In this document: positions 16,558 through 24,166 of the stretch, piece after piece | How positions within the stretch are numbered: the stretch's first letter is position 1 | How the letters are laid out: the number at the start of each line of letters is the position of its first letter | Assembly: GCA_026389425.1 (NCBI GenBank) | Contig: JAPLHW010000149.1 | Location: 1-34,729 of the forward strand | DNA length: 34,729 bases | From: Coprothermobacterota bacterium | GTDB lineage: Bacteria > Caldisericota > JANLFM01 | Direction: 5' to 3' | Position numbers and translations under genes: made by a program | Notes under the pieces: generated by a model | The model's database searches: none | What the model saw: only the letters and a program-made list of their open reading frames with translations | What the model was told of the DNA's origin: nothing

Positions 16558-18833
16558 CCGCCCCCTTCCGTACCATCGGTCAACCCGTCAGCAAGATCGA
16601 CGGAGTCGAGCTGGTCACCGGACGGGCACGCTATACGGCCGACCTGCAGTTTCCCGGCACATTGCAAGCGGTGGCCCGTCGCGCCGGGTTCGCGGCTGGC
16701 TTGCTCCATCGTCTGGATGTGGAGGAAGCCCGCCGGTCCCCCGGGGTAGTATTGGTTCTCACCCCTGCGGATCTGCCCGGCCCTAATCTGATCGGTATCC
16801 TACCCCCCTTCGACCAGCCCCTATTGGCCGGCCCGGAGATACGCCACGAAGGCGATTCCTTGGCTCTGGTCGTGGCGGAGACCCAAGATCAGGCCGAGGC
16901 AGCCGCTTCCCTCATCGTAGCCGAGATCGAGCCTTTTCCTCCGCTCCTCGATCCCGAGGAAGCCATGCGCCCGGAGGCGCGCAAGATTCATCCCAACGGC
17001 AACCTGACCTTTGCCAAACAGCTCCTGAAGGGAGATGTCGAGGCTGGTTTCTCCCTAGCCGAAGTGATCGTAGAGGACACCTACCGTACCAGCGTCCAGG
17101 ATCATGCCTACCTGGAGCCGGAAGCCGTGCTAGCCGTGCCGGAGAGCGACGGACGCTTAACGGTGTACGCCTCGTGCCAGTCACCCTTCCACTTGCGAGG
17201 CCACATTGCCGCCAACACCGGCCTCCCCGCCTCTCGTGTGAAAGTCGTGCAGCCCTTCGTCGGCGGATCCTTCGGAGGCAAGGATGATGCCGTTACCGAG
17301 ATGGGCTCGCTGGCAGGTGCGGCGGCCCTTAAGCTGGGTCGCCCGGTACGCATCGTTCACTCCCGCAGAGACTCTTTCCTGGGCTCGCATGCCCGTCATG
17401 CCGCCATCATTCATCTCAAGACCGGCGCTCTGCGCGACGGCACGATCGTCGCCCGCCAGGCCGAGATCCTTCTTGACGGAGGGGCGTACGCCTCGGAGAG
17501 TCCCTTCGTGGTCATGAAAGCGTTAATCCACGTGGCAGGCCCTTATAAGATCCCCCATCTTCGGGTGGACTGCCGCGCCGTTTACACTAACAAACGTCAG
17601 GCTGGAGCGATGCGCGGTTTCGGCGTACCACAAGTCACTTTTGCCTCGGAATCCCAGATCGATGCTCTAGCTCGCGAGCTGAGCTTCGACCCTTGGGAGC
17701 TTCGCCGTCGCAACGCCTTGACGGTGGGCGAAGCCAATGCCACCGGTCAGGTTTTCCAGGAGTCGGTGGGATTGATCCAGACTCTGGAGCTGGTGAAGGT
17801 GGAAGGGGAGTGGCCGGCCTGCTGGGAAAAGGCCCATGCTGGCAGCAACCCTCGCTTCAAGCGAGGTGTCGGACTGGCCGCCATGATGCAGGGAATCTCC
17901 AACGGGGCGGAAGGAGTCGATGTGGTCGGCGCTTCCGTCCAAGTCAGCCAAGACGGTAGCGTCCTGGTCGGGTTGGGCCTGACCGAGTTGGGTCAGGGCA
18001 GCCGAACGGCCATGGCCCAGATTGCCGCTGAGATCTTGGGCGTTCGACTGGAGAAGATCAGCGTCCGGCAAGTGGATACCGATACTGTCCATGATTCCGG
18101 CCCGACCGTGGCCTCCCGCACCACCACAGTGGGGGGGAAAGCAGTCTGGATGGCCGCCCAAGCTGTGCGCACATCACTGTTGGAGATGGCTGGGCTGATG
18201 TTTAAAGCTCCTGCTGAGGCGATTGAGTTGGGGGAAGACCTCGCTTACCTGCGGGAAAACCAAGAAGCCCAGATTCCGCTTGCCCAGGTCGCTACAGCCG
18301 CTTACTGGACTGGCTTTCCTTTGATGAACCTAGCTTTCTCCCGCGCCCCCGACGCGCAGTACGATCACGAGACTCACCAGGGCCAGATCTACATCGCCTA
18401 TAACTATGGCGCTCACCTGATGGAGGTGGAAGTGGACACCTGGACTGGAAAGGTTCGCGTGCTTAGGCACCTTGCCAGCCACGATGTGGGCAAGGTGATC
18501 AACCCCCTGGGAGTAGAAGGCCAAGTGGAGGGAGCTGCCTTGATGGGATTGGGTTTCGCCCACTTGGAGGAAGTCCTTCAGGAGAACGGGAAGGTTCGCA
18601 ATGCCAACTTCGCTGATTACCAGATCCCGTCCTTTGCAGAGCGACTTCCCACCCGATTCCTTGCGGTGGAAGAAGCGACCCCCAATGGCCCCTTCGGCGC
18701 CAAAGGGATCGGTGAACCTCCCCTGGCTGGAACAGCCGCAGCCTTCGCCAACGCGGTCTCGGACGCTTTGGGAATCTCTTTCACGCGTTTGCCCATCACC
18801 CCCCAGCGGATCCTGGAGGCCCTGGAGGGATAA
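16554..18833 (+). CDS. Xanthine dehydrogenase family protein, molybdopterin-binding subunit
   Basis: MTAPFRTIGQPVSKIDGVELVTGRARYTADLQFPGTL...QDHAYLEPEAVLAVP...QPFVGGSFGGKDD...AGAMRGFGVPQVTFASE...GAKGIGEPPLAGTAAA. ATGA overlap with the 2Fe-2S subunit. Confidence 0.95.
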   Translation: MTAPFRTIGQPVSKIDGVELVTGRARYTADLQFPGTLQAVARRAGFAAGLLHRLDVEEARRSPGVVLVLTPADLPGPNLIGILPPFDQPLLAGPEIRHEGDSLALVVAETQDQAEAAASLIVAEIEPFPPLLDPEEAMRPEARKIHPNGNLTFAKQLLKGDVEAGFSLAEVIVEDTYRTSVQDHAYLEPEAVLAVPESDGRLTVYASCQSPFHLRGHIAANTGLPASRVKVVQPFVGGSFGGKDDAVTEMGSLAGAAALKLGRPVRIVHSRRDSFLGSHARHAAIIHLKTGALRDGTIVARQAEILLDGGAYASESPFVVMKALIHVAGPYKIPHLRVDCRAVYTNKRQAGAMRGFGVPQVTFASESQIDALARELSFDPWELRRRNALTVGEANATGQVFQESVGLIQTLELVKVEGEWPACWEKAHAGSNPRFKRGVGLAAMMQGISNGAEGVDVVGASVQVSQDGSVLVGLGLTELGQGSRTAMAQIAAEILGVRLEKISVRQVDTDTVHDSGPTVASRTTTVGGKAVWMAAQAVRTSLLEMAGLMFKAPAEAIELGEDLAYLRENQEAQIPLAQVATAAYWTGFPLMNLAFSRAPDAQYDHETHQGQIYIAYNYGAHLMEVEVDTWTGKVRVLRHLASHDVGKVINPLGVEGQVEGAALMGLGFAHLEEVLQENGKVRNANFADYQIPSFAERLPTRFLAVEEATPNGPFGAKGIGEPPLAGTAAAFANAVSDALGISFTRLPITPQRILEALEG

Positions 18834-19027
18834 TTGTTCTCAAAGGACTTGCTGCCGCAGGCTGGATTGTTCCAAGGTTCCTCCAGCGGAGATCCGAAGA
18901 AAAGCTTCAAGGAGATCGATTCAGAAGAAGGCGGAGCGCAGCGGGCAAGAAGCCTGCGATGGCTTGGGGACAGATTAGACCTCTGGTCAATCCGGAAATC
19001 TGTCACCCTGATAGAAAGGAGATGAAG

Positions 19028-20419
19028 ATGATTGATCTATTGATACGAGGCGGACTCGTCCTCACGCTTGAGCCAAACACCTTGCAAGGACCGGTCTATG
19101 CCGATGGTGCGGTCGCTGTAGAGGGCAATCGCATCGTCGCCGTGGGTCCTACGGCGGAGGTGGAGGCTGCTTTTCCTGATGCCCGTGAGGTGATCGATGC
19201 GCGGGGACGGATCGTCATGCCCGGTTTTGTCTGCACCCACACCCACATGCCGTACGTGCTGGGGCACAATATGCCGGTGGACTTCAGCCAGTTACATTCC
19301 TTCTGGGACATGCTGCAGAAGATGGGATGGAAGTGGTTGGAGGATCTCACTACTGCCCAAGGGGTGTACGCGGCCACCCGCTACGCTGCCGCCAAGATGT
19401 TGAAGAGCGGCACTACCACTGTGTGCGAGCTGGTGGAGGCGCCTATCGCCTTGGGTAGATCACCATCCCCTCTGCAATGCTCCGCCCAGGCTGTCGAGGA
19501 GATCGGCATCCGTGCCCAGATTGGTTTTGAAGTCACCGAGCGGGTCCTCGGCGTGCCTGTTCTGGAGCGGTTGGAGCGGGCCAACGCAGAGAAGGGCTTC
19601 ACCGAGAACCTGGCTTTCCTGGAGAAGCACCCGCCGAGGAACGGCAGTCGCGTGGAAGGGCGCCTGGGAGTGCACACCGCTTTCACCAACTCGTACCAGA
19701 CCCTGCGTCAGGCGCGTGAGGTGGCCGACACCTACGACTGCGGCATTGAGATCCATGTCGCCGAGATCCCCCGTGTCTTCCTGGTGGAGAAATTCGGTAA
19801 ATCCGCACCGGAAGTGCTGGAAGAGACCGGCTTACTGGGGCCGGATGTGATCGCCGCCCACTGCATCGACCTGACCGACGGAGATTTGGAGATCCTTCGC
19901 CGCAACGGGGTGAACGTTGCCCACACGCCGATGAGCAACTCCCTCGGCGGCAATGGCGTGGCCCGCATCCCACACATGCTGGAACTGGGGATCAACGTTA
20001 CCTTGGGCCACGATTGCTTCTTCACCCTGGATTATTCCCAATACTTCCGTTACATGTATCTGTTACACAAGGCCCACAATGCCAACCCGATGTTGATCCC
20101 TCCTTTTCAGGCGCTGGATATCGCCACCGGGAACGGCGCGCGCGCGATGGGCCTGGATGATGAGATCGGCAGCCTGAAGGTCGGCAAGAAGGCCGATCTG
20201 ATCGTGATCCGACCGGATTCGCCCACCCCGACCACGCCTGAGTCGGTCATTTCCTTTTTCACCATGACCTTCGAGGGGCGGCAGGTCGAGCATGTCATCG
20301 TGGACGGCCGGGTGGTGGTGAAGAGCGGCCGCTTGACCACCGCCGACGAGGATGAGGTTCATGCGGCTTGTCTGGAGGAAGCGAAGATCCTCTGGCGTAA
20401 AAACGGTATTTTGATATAG
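19028..20419 (+). CDS. Amidohydrolase, SsnA / guanine deaminase / chlorohydrolase-like
   Basis: MIDLLIRGGLVLTLEP...GRIVMPGFVCTHTHMPYVLG...IAAHCIDLTDGDLEIL...NVAHTPMSNSLGGNGVARIPHMLELGINVTLGHDCF...GSLKVGKKADLIVI. AAGGAG RBS 6 nt before ATG 19028; the track start 18959 is upstream of the RBS. Confidence 0.9.
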   Translation: MIDLLIRGGLVLTLEPNTLQGPVYADGAVAVEGNRIVAVGPTAEVEAAFPDAREVIDARGRIVMPGFVCTHTHMPYVLGHNMPVDFSQLHSFWDMLQKMGWKWLEDLTTAQGVYAATRYAAAKMLKSGTTTVCELVEAPIALGRSPSPLQCSAQAVEEIGIRAQIGFEVTERVLGVPVLERLERANAEKGFTENLAFLEKHPPRNGSRVEGRLGVHTAFTNSYQTLRQAREVADTYDCGIEIHVAEIPRVFLVEKFGKSAPEVLEETGLLGPDVIAAHCIDLTDGDLEILRRNGVNVAHTPMSNSLGGNGVARIPHMLELGINVTLGHDCFFTLDYSQYFRYMYLLHKAHNANPMLIPPFQALDIATGNGARAMGLDDEIGSLKVGKKADLIVIRPDSPTPTTPESVISFFTMTFEGRQVEHVIVDGRVVVKSGRLTTADEDEVHAACLEEAKILWRKNGILI

Positions 20420-20432
20420 ACTATCCCATTAT

Positions 20433-20459
20433 CGCCGGGGTCTCTCGGGATCCCCGGCA
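20433..20459 (+). terminator. Candidate stem-loop after the amidohydrolase gene
   Basis: GCCGGGG...CCCCGGC arms in GCCGGGGTCTCTCGGGATCCCCGGC; no U-tract. Confidence 0.35.
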
Positions 20460-20477
20460 AAGAAAGCAGGGAACGAA

Positions 20478-21284
20478 GTGAATATGGAACAAAGCAAAGA
20501 AGAGAATGTGAAAGAGGGAAGCGGACGGAAAGTGAATACTATCCAGTCAGTGGACAGGGCTCTGCGTATCCTGGAAGTGATCGCCGGGGCAGGCCGTGAC
20601 CTCGGCCTGGTGGAGGTCAGCAGGTTGGTCGAGCTGGATCCAAGCACCACCTACCGCTTGCTCAAAACACTGGAAGCCCACCAATACGTCAAGCAAGTAC
20701 AGAAGAAGGACAAGTACTCGCTCGGTTTCAAGGCGTTCGAAATCGGCAACGCCATCCCACTTTTGACTCATCTACGCGGCGCTTGCAAGGGTCCGCTAGA
20801 GGCCTTGCGCGACCGCACCGGGGAGACTGCTAATCTGGCTGTCCGGGATGGGCAGGAAGCCCTTTACGTCGAACAGATCTCCGCCCAACAATACACCCTG
20901 CGGGTCAGCTCCGAGGTCGGCCGGCGCGTGCCGTTGCACTCGACGGCGGTCGGAAAAGTCGTTCTCGCCTCTTTCAGCCAGGCAGAGCTGAGCGCTTACC
21001 TGAAGCGCCCCCTTACCCCCTTCACCGCCAAGACCATCACCAGCGCAGACAAATTGCGCGAGCATTTGGAAGAGACCCGCAGGCGCAACTGGGCTCTGGA
21101 CGACGAGGAGTTTGAATTCGGGGCGCGTTGCATCGCCACCCCGGTGAAGAATGCGGCAAATCAGTTCATCGCCGCGGTAAGCATCTCCGGTCCCTCCGTG
21201 CGCATTGGAGAGGACCGCATCACCTTCTTCCTGCCTCTGCTGATGCAGACCGCCACGCTGATCTCCAACTCCCTGAATTACTGA
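20478..21284 (+). CDS. IclR family transcriptional regulator
   Basis: VNTIQSVDRALRILEVIAGAGRDLGLVEVSRLVELDPSTTYRLLKTLEAHQYVKQ...YSLGFKAFEIG...LHSTAVGKVVLA...DDEEFEFGARCIATPVKNAANQFIAAVSISGPSVRI. Confidence 0.96.
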   Translation: MNMEQSKEENVKEGSGRKVNTIQSVDRALRILEVIAGAGRDLGLVEVSRLVELDPSTTYRLLKTLEAHQYVKQVQKKDKYSLGFKAFEIGNAIPLLTHLRGACKGPLEALRDRTGETANLAVRDGQEALYVEQISAQQYTLRVSSEVGRRVPLHSTAVGKVVLASFSQAELSAYLKRPLTPFTAKTITSADKLREHLEETRRRNWALDDEEFEFGARCIATPVKNAANQFIAAVSISGPSVRIGEDRITFFLPLLMQTATLISNSLNY

Positions 21285-21441
21285 GGCGGAGTGTCCTCCT
21301 GAGCGAAAGCCCCGCGAGCAGCCTTCTCTTTCAACTCGCGCAGGAGGGTATCAGAAGCGATCCAACGTGCTGGCTTGCTGGGAAGCCGAGCCATCTCCTG
21401 AGCAAAGGCGTGGGGCAGATGCTGTCGTTGATAGGAGAGAA

Positions 21442-21524
21442 CAATGAGCTAGTGGATAGTGGACAAGAGATAGTGAACAGACGGATGAACTATCCACTAT
21501 TCACCATACACTATCCACTGCTCG
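21442..21524 (+). repeat. Dispersed hairpin-forming repeat, copy A (inverted relative to copy B)
   Basis: caatgagctagtggatagtggacaagagatagtgaacagacggatgaactatccactattcaccatacactatccactgctcg; internal ends AGTGGATAGTG/CACTATCCACT; near-identical to the reverse complement of 23989-24072. Confidence 0.85.
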
Positions 21525-21569
21525 CGAGAACCAATCCGTTTACTATTAGGGCTTCCAGTTAATTATGAC

Positions 21570-22511
21570 TCAAAACACCTCAAGCGGTCGGCGCTCCTCC
21601 GGTTTGGGGAGGGTGACTACTATATGCACGGCTCTCGGCACCAGGCGCAAGTGAACCGGGGTCTCCCCCAGTTCCTCCCCGTCAGCTTGCACCGGCAGAG
21701 GCGGATCGGCCTCCACCCGAACCTCGTAGTAGGCCTTGCGCTGTGCCAAGTGACGGTCGATGCGCTGCCAACCGAGGAGCACGTTGGAGGTCAACAGCAG
21801 GTATTCAATCAGGTTCTTGGAGAAGATACTGAAGACCTCAAGGCGACCGTCATCGAGGCGGGCTTGGGGGTCCAGTCGTAACAATGGTCCACCGATGGCT
21901 GTGCTGTTGGCGACGATCACATCGGAGGCAGAGAACCGTGATTCCTGGCCGTCGATGGTCACTCGAAAGGCGGCGTGCGGAGGGAAAAGAGCCTTGCTGA
22001 CAGCCGTCCAGACATAAGCAGCCGTCCCGAAAAGGCGCTTCTCACGCTGAGAGGTGTCACGGACCACCGAGGCGTTGAGACCCACCCCTAGGTTGAGGAA
22101 GAAATAGCGGCTGTTCACCTGCATGGCGTCAATGGAACGAGTGGTATGCGGCCCGAGTGGCAGCTTGATGGCTCGCTCCCCCTCCAGCGGGATTCCCAGG
22201 TCGCGTGCCAGGACATTGCCGGTACCGCAGGGGAGGATGACCAAAGGTGCCTCCATCCCCACCAACCCTCCGGCCACGCCGGCCACCGTACCATCCCCGC
22301 CGGCCGCGCAAAAAAGATCGTAAGGTTTTAAGCCTCCAGCTGGATCAGCTGCTTTTCGCACCAAGTAGGAGAGGTCTTCACCTGGATGGACGCAATGAAC
22401 CCGAGCTTCCCAGCCGGCTTGAATTAGACGTTCCCGGAACCCCTCCCCCAAGGTCAGGGCAGAGCCGTTGCCCGCCTCCGGGTTGAGCACGAGGAAAGCC
22501 TGGCGCCCCAT
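21570..22511 (-). CDS. Diacylglycerol/lipid kinase family protein (YegS/BmrU-like)
   Basis: FLVLNPEAGNGSA...YDLFCAAGGDGTVAGVAGGLVG...LVILPCGTGNVLARDLGIP...VIVANSTAIGGPLLRLDPQARLDDGRLEVFSI...VQADGEELGETPVHLRLVPRAVHIVV. Confidence 0.95.
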   Translation of the reverse strand: MGRQAFLVLNPEAGNGSALTLGEGFRERLIQAGWEARVHCVHPGEDLSYLVRKAADPAGGLKPYDLFCAAGGDGTVAGVAGGLVGMEAPLVILPCGTGNVLARDLGIPLEGERAIKLPLGPHTTRSIDAMQVNSRYFFLNLGVGLNASVVRDTSQREKRLFGTAAYVWTAVSKALFPPHAAFRVTIDGQESRFSASDVIVANSTAIGGPLLRLDPQARLDDGRLEVFSIFSKNLIEYLLLTSNVLLGWQRIDRHLAQRKAYYEVRVEADPPLPVQADGEELGETPVHLRLVPRAVHIVVTLPKPEERRPLEVF

Positions 22512-22514
22512 TGG

Positions 22515-22709
22515 TCAGCGGCAGTGGAGGCGGCAGAATCGTTCGATAGATCGGTCGTAAGTGCGTTCCACCGCGACGGGAAAGTAGCAAGCCGGCAACT
22601 CCCCCAGAGAGCGGTGAAAGATAAGGCACTGGCAGCAGAGCCCCTTGCGCGGGCAGGGCTCATAGGTGCAGTTACAGCCCTGTTTATTACTTTCTTGCCG
22701 GCATACCAT
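22515..22709 (-). CDS. Small Cys-rich protein, DUF6485-like
   Basis: [64 protein letters not shown]; [17 protein letters not shown]...GELPAC.F...[11 protein letters not shown] pattern; 10 Cys in 64 aa. Confidence 0.8.
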   Translation of the reverse strand: MVCRQESNKQGCNCTYEPCPRKGLCCQCLIFHRSLGELPACYFPVAVERTYDRSIERFCRLHCR

Positions 22710-22717
22710 CGGCAGTC

Positions 22718-23722
22718 CTAAGAGAGGATCCCCGCTGCGAAGAGCCCCAATACGATCGCGGCGATGATCAACAAGGCATCCAATCGGGCCAGCCAGAGGT
22801 GAAACGGGCGCAAGGTTTTCTTTCGGGCTGCGTCTCGAAGCCCGAGCCAGCGCAGCCCGAGCCAGAGCACGGCGAGGGTGAAGAGGATGGCGGCGAGACC
22901 CACCCAGGTGTGGGGTACGCGCAAATGGATCCCGTTGGAAAGCTGAACATTAAGGATGCCCAGGATCAAGCCAATGATCAGCACTCCTCCTCCGGCCAGG
23001 CCGAAAGTGCGGTGGCGCGTGAACCAACCTTTCCCTTTCCCCCCGAAGATCTGGGCGACGGCGAGGAGCGCTAAAAGGAAACCGATCGCCATAAGGATGG
23101 CGTGATACGGCCAGAGTACGGGGGCAGTCCGCTCACTGGATGTTCCTCCGGCCATTGCCAGGGTGCCTGAACCGCGTACCAGGTGAACGTTTCCCCAGTT
23201 ATCGTTGGCGCCATAAGCCCAGATCACGGGGAGGTTTCCCTCGGCTGGAATCACTGCATCGTAGCGGTCCCCGGTGGAGAGCTTGCGCGAGAACTCCAGG
23301 GTAGTCCATACCAGTGGCCGGCTTCCGGTTTTGGTCAGGAGGTCATCGCTCCCCCCCAGGTCAGTATCGGCGGGATGGTTACTCCCTGTTTCCGCCAGCG
23401 AGTAGGCGTCGAGGATGGTAACTGCTCCCTCCCTCGTCACCCAGCCAATGACCATATCCGCGTCTTTCATCTTCACAGTCGGCGAAAAGCCGATGGCCAC
23501 CCAGCCGGCAGATCTCACCACTAGAGCCATGTTTAGGGTGTCACCCTCGATCTCCCAGTAAACGCGAAAGTCACCTCCCGCGAAAGCCGTTTCATGAGTG
23601 TATTCCCCCGGCTGCTGAACCCCGTCGGCGGTGATTGCCAGAGCCGGTATCGCTCCGCCGCCAACGGCGAGGAGCAGGGTAAGGCAGAGGAGAATGAGAA
23701 ACCTGTTACCTGTTCGGTGCAC
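22718..23722 (-). CDS. DOMON domain plus cytochrome b561-like membrane domain protein
   Basis: GTG start at 23722 with AGGAGG upstream; signal peptide; DOMON-like segment ([57 protein letters not shown]); then four TM helices with His at [39 protein letters not shown]. Confidence 0.8.
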   Translation of the reverse strand: MHRTGNRFLILLCLTLLLAVGGGAIPALAITADGVQQPGEYTHETAFAGGDFRVYWEIEGDTLNMALVVRSAGWVAIGFSPTVKMKDADMVIGWVTREGAVTILDAYSLAETGSNHPADTDLGGSDDLLTKTGSRPLVWTTLEFSRKLSTGDRYDAVIPAEGNLPVIWAYGANDNWGNVHLVRGSGTLAMAGGTSSERTAPVLWPYHAILMAIGFLLALLAVAQIFGGKGKGWFTRHRTFGLAGGGVLIIGLILGILNVQLSNGIHLRVPHTWVGLAAILFTLAVLWLGLRWLGLRDAARKKTLRPFHLWLARLDALLIIAAIVLGLFAAGILS

Positions 23723-23882
23723 GCGTTTCCTCCTGGGCTGGTATGGGGAAGAGGGGGATGAGCCTTCTATCCGGTATTCTCGCAGCAATTGTGTTTTCCG
23801 ACATTGTAGCGCGAAGGGACCCTTCCCTCACAGGTGCGAGATGTCTCTTGCGGTTCAGTTCACCTTCTTTGCCAGTAACGCG

Positions 23883-23990
23883 CTGCTGCGGGCTATCATG
23901 CTGCCTCGGACTATCATGCTGCCTCGGACTATCGTGCTGCCTCGGACTATCGTGCTGCCTCGGACTATCGTGCTGCCTCGGGCTATCACG
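23883..23990. repeat. Six-unit 18-bp tandem repeat (CTGCCTCGGACTATCRTG)
   Basis: ctgctgcgggctatcatg / ctgcctcggactatcatg / ctgcctcggactatcgtg x3 / ctgcctcgggctatcacg, read directly. Confidence 0.95.
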
Positions 23991-24072
23991 AGCAGTGGAT
24001 AGTGTATGGTGAATAGTGGATAGTTCATCCGTTCTGTTCACTATCCCCTGTCCACTACCCACTAGCTCATTG
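23989..24072 (-). repeat. Dispersed hairpin-forming repeat, copy B (inverted relative to copy A)
   Basis: Reverse complement matches 21442-21524 with 3 substitutions and one 1-bp indel by manual alignment. Confidence 0.85.
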
Positions 24073-24166
24073 CTGCTCGTCCATCGCGGCATCACCCGTA
24101 CCTCGGCCTGGCACCTTCGACTTGAGAAAGAGGGGCGGCAGCCGGAGAAACAAGGGGGAGGTCGGC

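Noticed and set aside
23883-23990. Considered as a CRISPR array.
   Set aside because: Units are contiguous 18-mers without spacers and no cas genes are present.
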